A stretch of DNA of 64,000 bases from Cohnella rhizoplanae (GCF_948329515.1 NZ_CAOJCN010000019.1:44486-108485), one strand, 5' to 3'. Shown: positions 24,817 to 34,353, counted from the stretch's first letter. Program-made: numbers and translations. The notes: generated by a model from the sequence alone, not told the origin.

Positions 24817-25983
24817 TTATTTGCTCGATGCGGAAGCCGATGCGCTCGCCGATGGGGAGGCAGGCGCACTTGCCGATGCAGAAGCGCTAGCGGACGGCGC
24901 TGCGGATCCGGAAGCCGAAGGAGACGGCGACGGTTCGGCCGGCAGCGTCACTTTGATCTTCAGCTTGTCCGTTTCTTCCTGAATGAACGTCTGCATCTTC
25001 GGATCGATCAGCGCCGTAACGATGGCGTCCTTGTCCGCCTGCGCGAGCTTGTCGTACGGCGTCTCTTGGCGCGCTTCGACCTTGATGACATGGTAGCCGT
25101 ACTCGGTCTTGACCGGCTCGCCGATGACGCCGATCGCCTGCTTGTTGGCAGCATCCTTGAATTCCGCGACCCAAGTCTTGGCTTGCGTCTTGTCGTACAG
25201 ACCGCCGGTTTCCTTGGAGCCCGTGTCGTCGGAATATTCCTTGGCGAGGGCGGTCCAGTCGCCGCCTTCCTCGAGCTTCTTCTTCACTTCCTGCGCGCGC
25301 TTCAGCGCATCGGCGTCGGAACGCTCCGCGTTGGTCGTCGGGTCCGTGAAGGAGACGAGGATATGGCGAACCGTATCGATGTTGTAGTCGGCAGGCGCCT
25401 TGTCGTACTCGGCCTTGATGTCGGCGTCCTTAACGGTCGCCTTGATCTCGTTTTCCTTGGCCGAGCTGATCTCGCCGCCCGTCGCCAGCGTCACCACGAG
25501 GTCGACCAGCTCGTCCTCGGTGATGTTGTTGGTCTTCATCGCATCCTTGAGCGAAGCGCCGTTCGTCTCGTCCTTCAGCGCTTCGTCGAGCTGCTTCTTG
25601 AACTCCTCGGACTGCGTCTTGCCGGCTTTCTTCTGTTCGTCGGTCGCACGCTCCGCGAACGCCTTCTGCAGAATGTATTGCTTGATGATCTCTTCCTTGT
25701 ACTGCGGGATAGACAAGTACATCGCCATCTGCGGGTTGGTTACGTTCATGAACGCTTCGTACTTGCTGAACTCGGCTTGCTTCAGCTCTCCGCCGTCGTA
25801 GGTGGCGAGGACGGTATCCGGATCTATGCTAGCGGTCGCGCTGGCCGAAGCCGAGGGCGAGGCGCCGGATTCTGATTCTTCGTTTTTACCTTTGCCGCAT
25901 GCGGTTGCCATGGCGGCGAGCAGAACGACGGCCAGCAGCAGAAAGGCGAACCGGCGATACGTTCCGCGTTTATTGTAGGGCAT
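24817..25983 (-). CDS. PrsA/SurA-like peptidyl-prolyl isomerase lipoprotein
   Basis: 388 residues. The lipoprotein signal ends at ATAC (Cys29). A Ser/Ala spacer follows, then an N-terminal chaperone region of helices (about 60-205). A parvulin-type rotamase domain covers about 208-310, with VRHILVSF, LAKEYSDDTGSKETGGLYD and GEPVKTEYGYHVIKVEAR. The C-terminal 40 residues are almost only Ser, Ala and Pro. It acts outside the membrane in folding secreted proteins. The start codon overlaps the mfd stop by 14 bp, so it is co-transcribed with mfd; this gene pair is usual in Paenibacillus-type genomes. It ends at a strong terminator. Confidence 0.92.
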   Translation of the reverse strand: MPYNKRGTYRRFAFLLLAVVLLAAMATACGKGKNEESESGASPSASASATASIDPDTVLATYDGGELKQAEFSKYEAFMNVTNPQMAMYLSIPQYKEEIIKQYILQKAFAERATDEQKKAGKTQSEEFKKQLDEALKDETNGASLKDAMKTNNITEDELVDLVVTLATGGEISSAKENEIKATVKDADIKAEYDKAPADYNIDTVRHILVSFTDPTTNAERSDADALKRAQEVKKKLEEGGDWTALAKEYSDDTGSKETGGLYDKTQAKTWVAEFKDAANKQAIGVIGEPVKTEYGYHVIKVEARQETPYDKLAQADKDAIVTALIDPKMQTFIQEETDKLKIKVTLPAEPSPSPSASGSAAPSASASASASAPASPSASASASASSK

Positions 25984-28900
25984 TTTGCAATTCCTCCTTG
26001 GATTTTGTCGCTTCTTTATATTGTAACAGAAATTCTTCTACAATCGCCAACATTGCATCGTCGTCGAGCCCTTTGACCCGGATCCGTACGAGCGGATGCG
26101 GCACCTGCTGGACGAGCTGTACCCGGCCCTGGTACCGGCTCTCGAGCGCCTTGAACTTCTTGGCGTCGAGCTCCGTCGCGCGCCGTTCCTCAAACTTGAT
26201 CGTCAGATCGTCGTTGCGGTTGACGATGGACTCGATGCCGTACGCGCGGGCGAGCGCCTTGATCCGGGCGACGCTCAGCAGGCTCAGCACCGGCTTCGGC
26301 GGTTCGCCGAACCGGTCGACCAGCTCGTCGAGCAGATCGCTGACGTCATCGCCGGAAGCCGCGGCCGCCACTTTCTTGTAGATCTCGATCTTCTGGATGC
26401 TGTCGTAAATATATTCGGGCGGTACGTAGGCATCCACGCCCAAGTCGAGCTGCGTATTGACCGGCGGCGGGGGCGGGGCCTTCTCGCCATGCCACTCGGC
26501 CTTGCGGGCGTTGACCTCCTCGGCGAGCATCTGCGAGTACAGGTCGAAGCCGACGGACGCGATAAATCCGTGCTGCTCCGCGCCGAGCAGGTTGCCCGCG
26601 CCGCGGATGGACAGGTCGCGCATCGCGATCTTGAAGCCCGAGCCGAGCTCGGTGAACTCCTTGATCGACTGCAGCCGCTTTTCCGCCACCTCGTTCAGCA
26701 CCTTGTCGCGTTGGTAGCCGAAGTAGGCGTACGCGATCCGGTTAGACCGGCCGACGCGGCCGCGCAGCTGGTACAGCTGGGACAGGCCCATTTTGTCCGC
26801 ATCGTGCACGATCAGCGTGTTGACGTTCGGGATGTCCACGCCCGTCTCGATGATGCTCGTGCTGACGAGCACGTCGTATTCGCCGTCGAGGAAGTCCAGG
26901 ATCGTGCGCTCGAGCTCCTGCTCGGACATCTGGCCGTGCGCGACCGCGATCTTGGCGTCCGGCACGAGCGCCGAGATCTGCTCGGCCATCTGATAGATGC
27001 CCTGCACCCGGTTAAACAGGAAGTAAACCTGCCCGTCCCGCGCCAGCTCCCGCTCGATCGCCTCCCGGACGAGCGTCGGGCTGTATTCGACCACGTAGGT
27101 CTGGACGGGGAAACGGTTCTCCGGCGGCGTCTCGATGACCGACAGGTCGCGCACGCCGAGCATCGACATGTGCAGCGTCCGCGGGATCGGGGTCGCCGTC
27201 AGCGTCAGCACGTCGACGCTCGTCTTGAGCCGCTTGAGCTTCTCCTTGTGCGAGACGCCGAACCGCTGCTCCTCGTCCACGATGAGAAGGCCGAGGTCCT
27301 TGAACACGACGTCTTGCGACAGCAGCCGGTGCGTGCCGATCAGCACGTCGACGGTGCCGGCCTTGACGCCCTTGATCGTCTCCGTCTGCTCCTTGCGGGT
27401 GCGGAATCGGCTCAGCACCTTGATATTGAACGGATAGCCCGAGAAGCGCTCGCGGAACGTCTCGTAGTGCTGCTGCGCGAGGATCGTCGTCGGCACGAGC
27501 ACCGCCACCTGCTTGCCCTCGATGGCCGCCTTGAACGCGGCCCGGATCGCGACCTCCGTCTTGCCGTAGCCGACGTCGCCGCAGAGCAGGCGGTCCATCG
27601 GCCGGGGCTTGCGCATGTCGGCCTTGATCTCCTCGATCGCGCGCAGCTGGTCCGTCGTCTCGTCGTAGGGGAACATCGCCTCGAATTCCTGCTGATACGG
27701 CGTATCCTCGCTGAAGCCGTAGCCCTGCGTGGCCTGGCGATCGGCATACAGCTTGATGAGGTCGTCCGCGATATCCTTGACCGAGGAGCGCACCTTGGAC
27801 TTGACCCGGTTCCACTCCGCGCCGCCGAGCTTGCTGACCTTCGGCTCCTTCTCGTCCGATCCGACGTACTTCTGGATCAGGTCGAACTGCTCGACAGGGA
27901 TGGACAGCTTGTCGCCGCCCGCATAGACGACGTGCAGATAATCCTTGTGGATGCCGTTGATCTCCAGCGTGCCGATGCCCATATACTTGCCGATGCCGTG
28001 GTTCTGGTGGACGACATAGTCGCCGACCTTCAGCTCCGTATAGCTCTTGATGCGCTCCGCATTGTCCATGCGGCGGTCGACGCGGCGCGCCTTGCGCTGC
28101 TTCTGCGTGAACATCTCGCCTTCGGTGATGACGACGAGCTTGACGGACGGCATCTCGAATCCGCTCTGCAGGTTGCCCTCCACGATATCCGGCGTCTCGA
28201 TCTGATAGTCGTCGAGCACGCGCCGCATCCGCTCGGCCCGCTCCGCGTTGCCGGCCAGCATGACGATATGCGCGCCTCCCTTGCGCCAGCGCTCCATCTC
28301 TGCCTTGAGCAGATTCATCTGGCCATGGAAGCTCTGCATCGAGCGGCAGACGAAGTTCACGATGTTCTGCGGCTGCGTATGGGGGATCTGGCGTACGAAC
28401 AGGGACAGGTACACGGTCTGGAACGTGCGCGGGTAGAGCGCCTGCTCCGCCGGCACGGCCAGCGCGAAGCCCGGCAGCGACTTGCCCTGCGACAGCAGAT
28501 GCGTCGACCATTCCGTCTCGTCCCGCTCGAGCTGGCGCGCCGTCTCGCCTAGCCGGTTCGGCTCGTCCATGATGAGCAGCGTATCCTTGGGCATATAGTC
28601 GAACAGGGTCTGCCTCTCGGGGTAGAGCAGCGATATATATTTATAGATTTCGGAAAAATACGTATTCTGCCGCAAATCGTCGATTTCCCGGGTAATCTCG
28701 GTTTTGAGACGTTCCTTGGCCTGGCGGTCCGCCATCTTCTCCAGCTGGCGCTCGAGCAGCTCGAAGGCGTGCTGGGCCGCGTTCGCGAAGCGCCGCTCGT
28801 CGGCGATGATCTCGCGGCAAGGACGCACCGTGTAGCTGTTCATCTTGTCGATCGAGCGCTGGTCGGCCGGATCGAACGTGCGGATCGAGTCGATCTCGTC

Positions 28901-29494
28901 GTCGAACCACTCGACGCGCACGGCATTCGCGCTCGTCAGCGGAAAGAAATCCGCGATGCCGCCGCGCACGCTAAGATGCCCCTTCTGCTCCACGCGGTCC
29001 ACGCGCTCGTAGCCGAGCCCAATCATGCGCCTCAGGAATTCGTCCATCGGCAGCGTCTCGCCCGCCTTCAGCGTGACGAAGGCGCTCGCCATCGTGTCGC
29101 TGCTCGGCTGGAACCGGCGCACGCCGGAGAACGGCACGACAATAACCCCGCGGAAGCCTTCCGCGAGTTGGAGCAATACATCCATGCGCCTAGCCGACGT
29201 CTCCGGACTCGAGATGGCCGTCTCGGCCGCGATCAGCTCGTTGGCCGGGTAGAGGAGCACTTCCTCGGCGGTCAGACATTCCTGCAGGTCCTCCGCCATC
29301 TTCTGCGCGGCGAACATATTGTGCGTCACGACGAGCACGGGTCTTCCCAGCTCCCGGACGGTCGCGGCGATCATCACCTGCCTGGCCGAACCGGACAGCC
29401 CCGCCACCAGCTGCTCCCGCATGCTGCCCCGAAGGCCCGCGAGGACGGACTGGAAGTCGGGGTCGGTGGCTAACGTATTCATTAGCGGCTTCAT
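25970..29494 (-). CDS. mfd: Transcription-repair coupling factor
   Basis: 1174 residues, full length for the family. The UvrB-homology domains are at the N-terminus (about 1-350). The RNA-polymerase-interacting domain follows (about 490-560, with YVVHQNHGIGKYMGI). The RecG-type helicase core has Walker A LLCGDVGYGKTEVAIRAA, the DEEQ box (IVDEEQRFGV), TATPIPRTLHM and the late RGRVGR motif. The C-terminal regulatory domain completes it. Mfd removes stalled RNA polymerase at lesions and recruits UvrA. It lies between fin and the foldase gene, as in related genomes. A terminator lies between fin and mfd, so an additional promoter is likely in the 29495-29540 region. Confidence 0.98.
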   Translation of the reverse strand: MKPLMNTLATDPDFQSVLAGLRGSMREQLVAGLSGSARQVMIAATVRELGRPVLVVTHNMFAAQKMAEDLQECLTAEEVLLYPANELIAAETAISSPETSARRMDVLLQLAEGFRGVIVVPFSGVRRFQPSSDTMASAFVTLKAGETLPMDEFLRRMIGLGYERVDRVEQKGHLSVRGGIADFFPLTSANAVRVEWFDDEIDSIRTFDPADQRSIDKMNSYTVRPCREIIADERRFANAAQHAFELLERQLEKMADRQAKERLKTEITREIDDLRQNTYFSEIYKYISLLYPERQTLFDYMPKDTLLIMDEPNRLGETARQLERDETEWSTHLLSQGKSLPGFALAVPAEQALYPRTFQTVYLSLFVRQIPHTQPQNIVNFVCRSMQSFHGQMNLLKAEMERWRKGGAHIVMLAGNAERAERMRRVLDDYQIETPDIVEGNLQSGFEMPSVKLVVITEGEMFTQKQRKARRVDRRMDNAERIKSYTELKVGDYVVHQNHGIGKYMGIGTLEINGIHKDYLHVVYAGGDKLSIPVEQFDLIQKYVGSDEKEPKVSKLGGAEWNRVKSKVRSSVKDIADDLIKLYADRQATQGYGFSEDTPYQQEFEAMFPYDETTDQLRAIEEIKADMRKPRPMDRLLCGDVGYGKTEVAIRAAFKAAIEGKQVAVLVPTTILAQQHYETFRERFSGYPFNIKVLSRFRTRKEQTETIKGVKAGTVDVLIGTHRLLSQDVVFKDLGLLIVDEEQRFGVSHKEKLKRLKTSVDVLTLTATPIPRTLHMSMLGVRDLSVIETPPENRFPVQTYVVEYSPTLVREAIERELARDGQVYFLFNRVQGIYQMAEQISALVPDAKIAVAHGQMSEQELERTILDFLDGEYDVLVSTSIIETGVDIPNVNTLIVHDADKMGLSQLYQLRGRVGRSNRIAYAYFGYQRDKVLNEVAEKRLQSIKEFTELGSGFKIAMRDLSIRGAGNLLGAEQHGFIASVGFDLYSQMLAEEVNARKAEWHGEKAPPPPPVNTQLDLGVDAYVPPEYIYDSIQKIEIYKKVAAAASGDDVSDLLDELVDRFGEPPKPVLSLLSVARIKALARAYGIESIVNRNDDLTIKFEERRATELDAKKFKALESRYQGRVQLVQQVPHPLVRIRVKGLDDDAMLAIVEEFLLQYKEATKSKEELQNALQ

Positions 29495-29536
29495 CGCTTT
29501 TCCCCTTATACGTACAATCTACGTTCACGTTCATTC

Positions 29537-29570
29537 AAAAAGAAGCCTGGGCGCAAAGCCGAGGCCTCTT
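29537..29570 (-). terminator. Intrinsic terminator between fin and mfd
   Basis: Arms AAGAGGCCT and AGGCTTCTT (one G-U pair) with a 13-nt loop, followed by five T residues on the minus strand. Confidence 0.7.
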
Positions 29571-29602
29571 ATATCGATCGATGTCGCAGCGGACGAGCGG
29601 CG

Positions 29603-29833
29603 CTATTGGAGCGGATTGCTCAGCAGCGCCAATTCGGGGTGCTGATCGAGCGCTTGGCTGCAATAATCGCAGACCACCTGCACCGTCACTTCCCCGTTTG
29701 AATTATACGCTATTATACGCTTTCGCTCCTCGGGGGTCAAGAAATGCAGGCCCAGCCTATATTCGGATACGTCGGCTCCCTCGAAGCGTCCGAGCGGCGT
29801 GCGGCAGTGCCGGCAAACGTAATTCACAGCCAT
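29603..29833 (-). CDS. fin: Anti-sigma-F factor Fin (YabK)
   Basis: 76 residues, the same length as B. subtilis Fin. It has two zinc-binding Cys pairs: YVCRHC near residues 6-10 and VVCDYC near 53-57. The central HFLTPEERKRII segment is also family-typical. Fin is made in the forespore under sigma-F and helps the switch from sigma-F to sigma-G by binding sigma-F. The location between pth and mfd is conserved. GGAGG lies 8-12 bases before the ATG. A convincing sigma-F promoter is at 29897-29926. Confidence 0.95.
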   Translation of the reverse strand: MAVNYVCRHCRTPLGRFEGADVSEYRLGLHFLTPEERKRIIAYNSNGEVTVQVVCDYCSQALDQHPELALLSNPLQ

Positions 29834-29896
29834 ATGGGTATGCCTCCTAAAGGCAGATTATGCGCCCATGGATTCGCCACGGAACCGCGCTCCCCT

Positions 29897-29926
29897 CAGT
29901 ATGCCCGAATGACTGCGATTTTAAGC
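29897..29926 (-). promoter_or_regulatory. Candidate sigma-F promoter of fin
   Basis: Minus strand: -35 GCTTA (29922-29926), 15-bp spacer, -10 GGGCATACTG (29897-29906), matching the recalled consensus GYATA-N15-GGnnAnAnTR with one -35 mismatch. The gin promoter shares the GGCATACTG core. Confidence 0.55.
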
Positions 29927-29990
29927 GGAAATGGATGGCGCATCCTGCGGAAGACCGCTTCTCCTCGCGCTGCGCGCCCCGCTCCAGGCT

Positions 29991-30569
29991 CTATTTCCCC
30001 CCGGCTTGCTTGCCGTTGAACTTCGCCATAGTCTCCTCGAACGGATGATCGAGCGCGTACTCGATGGCGTCGCAGGCATCCGCGATCATCGCCCGCAGCG
30101 CCTCCTGCTCGCTCTTGGGGAAAGGGCCGAGCACGTAATCGACGACCTTCATGCCGCCGACCGGCCGCGAGATGCCCATGCGCACCCGGTTGAACGTCTG
30201 GGTCCCCGTATGCGCGATGATGGACTTGATGCCGTTGTGCCCGCCCGCGCTCCCCTGATACCGGAGCCGGATCTTGCCCGTCTCCGTGTCCAGGTCGTCG
30301 TAGACGATGATGCCGTCTTCCAGCGGGGCCTTGTAATAATCCATAAGCGCCCTCACCGACTCGCCCGACAGGTTCATATAGGTCATCGGCTTCAGCAGCG
30401 CCACCTTCTCGCCGCGCACCCGCGCTTCGCCATAGAGGCCTTTGCACTTGCTCTGATTCACCTGCGTGCTCCAACGCCTCGCCAGCTCGTCGACGACCAT
30501 GAAGCCGGCGTTGTGCCGCGTCGCCGCGTATTCCGGTCCCGGATTGCCGAGTCCCACGATCCATCTCAT
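29991..30569 (-). CDS. pth: Peptidyl-tRNA hydrolase
   Basis: 192 residues. The N-terminal WIVGLGNPGPEYAATRHNAG contains the catalytic His. KPMTYMNLSG, the Asp of VYDDLD and GSAGGHNGIKSI are the other Pth signatures. It recycles peptidyl-tRNAs released by ribosome drop-off. In B. subtilis the gene (spoVC) sits between ctc and fin, as it would here if the 30.7-39.0 kb block were removed. It is divergent from the small plus-strand gene at 30678. Confidence 0.97.
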   Translation of the reverse strand: MRWIVGLGNPGPEYAATRHNAGFMVVDELARRWSTQVNQSKCKGLYGEARVRGEKVALLKPMTYMNLSGESVRALMDYYKAPLEDGIIVYDDLDTETGKIRLRYQGSAGGHNGIKSIIAHTGTQTFNRVRMGISRPVGGMKVVDYVLGPFPKSEQEALRAMIADACDAIEYALDHPFEETMAKFNGKQAGGK

Positions 30570-30677
30570 CGGTCATACACTCCGTTTCAATAATTTTATA
30601 GGCAAGCTGCAACGAAATCGCCCGCAGCGGTGTCATCTAGGTTACATAGCACACAAACGACAGGGGTGATGATGATA

Positions 30678-30881
30678 ATGATGTACATCAACGGCCAGGC
30701 CTTGTCCCATGACAGGCACTTCGCAGATCATATCGTAGCAGAGGTGCCCGTCCAAATCTACAAGGACAGGGAGCACAGCGACATCGGGTTCATCGAATAT
30801 TATGGCAAAGAATACGTGAAGGTCAACAACAACGTGTATTGCCGCAAGTCGTTTACGTTCATCTCCAGGCCGGGCTACTGA
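30678..30881 (+). CDS. Small protein of unknown function
   Basis: 67 residues from the ATG at 30678. Four in-frame ATGs (30669, 30672, 30678, 30681) cluster after an AGGGGTG ribosome site; 30678 gives the best spacing. The product is hydrophilic, rich in Tyr, Val and Asp, with the segments HIVAEVPVQIY and IGFIEYYGKEYVKVNNNVY and a late Arg-Pro-Gly-Tyr end; no signal peptide, membrane helix or metal motif. It looks like a compact beta fold. A proper ribosome site, typical amino-acid composition and a terminator right after the stop argue that it is real. I do not recognise it. Confidence 0.65.
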   Translation: MMYINGQALSHDRHFADHIVAEVPVQIYKDREHSDIGFIEYYGKEYVKVNNNVYCRKSFTFISRPGY

Positions 30882-30898
30882 GCCCCGTCGGCTTCCCG

Positions 30899-30937
30899 CC
30901 TCCTGCGGACCATGCGCAGGGGGCTTTCCTCTTTCGT
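30899..30937 (+). terminator. Terminator after the small gene
   Basis: Nine-base-pair stem CCTCCTGCG/CGCAGGGGG with a 7-nt loop, followed by a T/C-rich run (CTTTCCTCTTT). Confidence 0.65.
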
Positions 30938-31018
30938 CCCCGGTCCCGATTGCCATGCCGAAGCCCGATTGTGATAAGATCCTCTTAATAACCGGGAATC
31001 GAATGGAGACCGACCGAC

Positions 31019-31717
31019 ATGGAAAAGACGAAAATTCTGATCGTGGAGGACGAGGAAGCGATATCCGATCTGCTCGCCTACCGGCTTGCCGGAGAAGGCT
31101 TCGAGACGCGGGTCGCGGCGAGCGGGGCCGAGGCGCTGCGGGAGCTCGGACGGGCGCGTCCCGACCTGCTGCTGCTGGATTGGATGCTGCCGGACATGAG
31201 CGGCCTCGAGATCTGCAAGCGCGTGACCGCGGACTACAACATCCCCATCGTCATGCTGACCGCGAAGTCCGATATTACCGACAAGATTCTGGGGCTCGAG
31301 TTCGGAGCCGACGATTATATCACGAAGCCGTTCGACCTGCGGGAGGTCGCGGCCCGGATCCGCACGGTCCTCCGGCGGCTGGCCCAGGCCAACCAGAGCG
31401 GGGAGGATGCGGACAAGAGTGACGCCTTCCGCTTCAAGGACGTCGCCGTGTCTCCGCAGGAGAGGCTCGTGACCAAGGACGGCCGGACGGTGGACCTGAC
31501 GCCCAAGGAATTCGATCTCCTCGTCAAGCTGTTCCGGTACCGAGGCAAGATTTTCACGCGCACGGAGCTGCTCGATCTCGTCTGGGGCTACGATTTTGCA
31601 GGCGATACGCGCACGGTAGACACCCATATCCAGCGGCTGCGCAAAAAGCTCGACGCCGGCGACCTAATCACGACGGTATTCGGCGTCGGCTACAAGTTCG
31701 AGAAACGGGCGGACTGA
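31019..31717 (+). CDS. OmpR/PhoB-type response regulator
   Basis: 232 residues. The receiver domain (1-120) has the acidic pair (VEDEE), the phospho-acceptor Asp in LLLLDWMLPDMSG and the conserved Lys in YITKPFD. The winged-helix DNA-binding domain covers about 130-230 (DLTPKEFDLLVKLF; DTRTVDTHIQRLRKKL; TVFGVGYKF). It is encoded 3 bp upstream of its histidine kinase, so the two form a PhoP/PhoR-type pair. Together with the lipoprotein, importer and adaptor genes that follow, it makes up a plus-strand block inserted between pth and rplY. Likely targets are its own operon and the importer operon starting near 34.5 kb, but no binding site can be assigned. Confidence 0.95.
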   Translation: MEKTKILIVEDEEAISDLLAYRLAGEGFETRVAASGAEALRELGRARPDLLLLDWMLPDMSGLEICKRVTADYNIPIVMLTAKSDITDKILGLEFGADDYITKPFDLREVAARIRTVLRRLAQANQSGEDADKSDAFRFKDVAVSPQERLVTKDGRTVDLTPKEFDLLVKLFRYRGKIFTRTELLDLVWGYDFAGDTRTVDTHIQRLRKKLDAGDLITTVFGVGYKFEKRAD

Positions 31718-31720
31718 CGG

Positions 31721-33172
31721 ATGATCCGGACCATCAGGGCCAAGTTCGCCGTCGGTTTTTTGCTGATTTTCTCCCTCTCCTTCCTTATTCTCAACCAGAC
31801 GGCCCGGGAGATGATCCGGACAAGCAATCAGCGCATCATCACGGGCAATCTGACCGAGCTCAAAAACAACAGCAAGGTCTATGTGCGCCAAGCGTTTCTG
31901 ATCAACCACTTTTCCAACGACGACCTTTATTTCGGCGAGATCGCCGAGGAGATGGTCGGAGACCTCAAGCGCGCCACGGCCAGCGACGTCAGCGCGTATA
32001 CCGTCGACGGCGTCCTGCTGTACGCGTCCGATCCCGAGCGGTTCGCCGGGCGGCCCGAAGACGATCTGAGGCAAGCGCTGAACGGCAGGACCGCCTATAC
32101 CATCTCGTACGACGGCGATGCAGGCGCCGTCCTCTACTCGTACCCGGTCGTCATCGACGGCGTCAAGGTGGGCATATTGCGATACGCCAAGGATTTCTCT
32201 CCGCTCTACGAGCAGAGCGGGCGCATTCTGGACACCGTCTTCGCGATCGCGCTGGCGATCTTCGCCGCCGCCTTCTTGTTCTCGTACCTGCTGTCCCGGC
32301 ATATTACGATCCCGCTGGTCAAGCTGACCCGCGCGTCCACGGAGGTTAAGAACGGCAATCTGGACGTCCGCCTCCGCCTCCGGCGCCGGGACGAGATCGG
32401 ACGGCTGGCCGACAACTTCAACGATATGATCGAGCGGATCGGCACCCAGATCGAGACGATCGGGCGAGACCGCGACCGGCTGAAGGAAGCCGGCGAGCAG
32501 CGCAAGCAGTTTTTCGACAACGTCACTCACGAGCTGAAGACGCCGCTCACTTCGATTATCGGCTATGCCGAGACGATCCGGGACAATCGAGAGACGGACG
32601 GGGCTTTTTTCGACAAGGGCATGAACCACATCGTGGAAGAGAGCCGCCGCCTTCAGGGCATGGTGCTGAATCTGCTGGAGGTATCGCGCCAGAGCGCGGA
32701 CCGGGAGGCCTTCGACCTCGTCGAGACGGGCGCCATCCTGCGCGATGTATGCGATGCGATGGCATTCCGGGCGAGACGCTACCGCAAGACCATCGTCTGC
32801 GAGACCGAAGAAGGCCTGTTCGTGCGCGGTCAGTCCGACAGACTGCGTCAGCTCTTCATCAATCTGCTCGACAACGCCATCAAATACAGCTCGCCCCAAG
32901 CGGAGATCTCCGTCCGGGCTCGCCTGGATGCCGGAAACGTGCGGCTTGAGATCGCCAATCCGGGCGACACGATCCCGCCCGAGCAGCTCGCGAACCTGTT
33001 CCAGCCATTCTATACGCCGAACCGCAAATCCAAGGAACAAGGCAGCGTCGGGCTCGGGCTCGGCATCGTCAAGTCGATCGTCGACGACCATGGCGGGGCT
33101 GTGCGCATCGTCAGCGAAGATCGTCGCACTATAGTCGATATCGACCTGCCCTATGGAGGGACAGAGCCATGA
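31721..33172 (+). CDS. Membrane sensor histidine kinase
   Basis: 483 residues. The first membrane helix is near 7-25. An extracytoplasmic sensor region of about 145 residues follows, PAS/Cache-like by length and by the AYTVDGVLLYASDPERF segment. The second helix is near 172-192 and HAMP at about 193-245. HisKA carries the phospho-acceptor His in NVTHELKTPLTSIIGY (about 270). The ATPase domain has the N box NLLDNAIKYSS and G boxes GVGLGLGIVKSIVDDHGG-like near the end. It signals to the response regulator encoded just upstream. The stop overlaps the start of the next lipoprotein gene (ATGA), so the lipoprotein is translationally coupled and may be part of the sensing unit. Ligand unknown. Confidence 0.95.
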   Translation: MIRTIRAKFAVGFLLIFSLSFLILNQTAREMIRTSNQRIITGNLTELKNNSKVYVRQAFLINHFSNDDLYFGEIAEEMVGDLKRATASDVSAYTVDGVLLYASDPERFAGRPEDDLRQALNGRTAYTISYDGDAGAVLYSYPVVIDGVKVGILRYAKDFSPLYEQSGRILDTVFAIALAIFAAAFLFSYLLSRHITIPLVKLTRASTEVKNGNLDVRLRLRRRDEIGRLADNFNDMIERIGTQIETIGRDRDRLKEAGEQRKQFFDNVTHELKTPLTSIIGYAETIRDNRETDGAFFDKGMNHIVEESRRLQGMVLNLLEVSRQSADREAFDLVETGAILRDVCDAMAFRARRYRKTIVCETEEGLFVRGQSDRLRQLFINLLDNAIKYSSPQAEISVRARLDAGNVRLEIANPGDTIPPEQLANLFQPFYTPNRKSKEQGSVGLGLGIVKSIVDDHGGAVRIVSEDRRTIVDIDLPYGGTEP

Positions 33173-34353
33173 GAATCAGGACCTGCCGATCCGCGACGCT
33201 CGCGGCCGCCCTGGCGATGGCGCTGTTGTTGCTGTCAAGTTGCGCGGGAGGGGCCCGGTACGAGACCATCGTCATTCCCGATTCGGAAGAGAACGGGGCC
33301 TCCTCCGCTCCCGACCAGCCGTTCCAGGCAAGCAGAATCTATCGCCTCCCGGACGGGGATGCCGGCCTCGACCGTATGCTCGGATGGACCGGAGCCGATA
33401 CGGTCGCCGGGCTGTTCGCACCCCCGCTGCGTGGCAACGAGCGCGACCTGCAGCGGCTGTCCGGGCTCGGTCCGCCGTACGAGCGCTTCGAGCCGCTGCT
33501 CGGCCTGGATGCCGAACTGTACGTGACCGGCCTGTCGCCGGACGGCCGCTATCTATCGCTCCTCGCGCAAGCCCAAGAGGGCATCTCGCTGCAGTTGGCG
33601 GCGCTGCCCGGCGGGGACAAGCAGACGGTCGCCCTGTGGCAGCCGGGACAGGCGGAGCTGCTCTCCCGCAACGTCGCCTGGTCGGACAACGGCCGCTACG
33701 TCTCTTATCTCGTCGCCCCCGCGCCTGACGAACCGGCCGCCGTCGGCATGTTCGACACGGCTGCCGGCCGCGCATCGCAGTATCCCCTCGCGGGCTTGAA
33801 CACGGCGAGCGCGGTAGCTGCGGTCAAGCTGTCCGACGATGGCGGCAGCGCGCTGATCTTCTCCCAAGGCCGGCTGCAGGTTGGCACCAAGCAAGGCAGC
33901 GAATACGTAGTCCGGTACGAGCACGCGGCAGGCAGCGACCAAGCCGCCTGGCTCGACGACGACCGATTCGTGTTCCTCGGCACGGAGGGCTCGCTGTACG
34001 AATACGATCTGCGCAACGGGGAGCTGGCCGTCCTGCTGCGGGACGTCGGGATCTTCCAGGTGTCCCCCGACCGGAGAAATATCGCCTATTCCCAGAAAGA
34101 TAAAAACGGCGACTACTCCATCCTTGCCGGGAAACTGCAGGGGAACAACGTTTTATATGTCCGGTCCGTATACCAGGGCTTCATCCCCGCGCAAATGTAC
34201 TGGAGTCCGGAGCAGAATCGGCTGCTGGTCGACGGACACAAAGTATCCGAGCGCGCGACCCAGGCCCAGCCTGCGCCGGCGGCCGATCCGGATCGGACGG
34301 TGCCGGAGGGGGCACAGGACCGTCGTCCGTTTATTATCGAATTTAAGTCTTAA
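33169..34353 (+). CDS. Lipoprotein with TolB/WD40-like beta-propeller features
   Basis: 394 residues. The lipoprotein signal ends at LSSC (Cys25). The mature part has recurring propeller-like blade motifs: LSPDGRYLSLLAQ, WSDNGRYVSYLVA, LSDDGGSALIFSQ, LDDDRFVFLG, VSPDRRNIAYSQKD and WSPEQNRLLVDG. Each ends in a D/N-G-R/N turn. The gene overlaps the kinase gene by 4 bp and is followed by a terminator, which closes a three-gene unit: regulator, kinase, surface lipoprotein. By analogy with YycH- or LpqB-type partners it could modulate the kinase, but that is inference. It is not a recognised named family to me. Confidence 0.8.
   Translation: MRIRTCRSATLAAALAMALLLLSSCAGGARYETIVIPDSEENGASSAPDQPFQASRIYRLPDGDAGLDRMLGWTGADTVAGLFAPPLRGNERDLQRLSGLGPPYERFEPLLGLDAELYVTGLSPDGRYLSLLAQAQEGISLQLAALPGGDKQTVALWQPGQAELLSRNVAWSDNGRYVSYLVAPAPDEPAAVGMFDTAAGRASQYPLAGLNTASAVAAVKLSDDGGSALIFSQGRLQVGTKQGSEYVVRYEHAAGSDQAAWLDDDRFVFLGTEGSLYEYDLRNGELAVLLRDVGIFQVSPDRRNIAYSQKDKNGDYSILAGKLQGNNVLYVRSVYQGFIPAQMYWSPEQNRLLVDGHKVSERATQAQPAPAADPDRTVPEGAQDRRPFIIEFKS

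Noticed and set aside
26096..28552. 818-codon plus-strand frame opposite mfd
   Set aside because: Antisense shadow in a high-GC gene; Leu/Arg/Asp-rich composition with no motif, while mfd is complete on the other strand.
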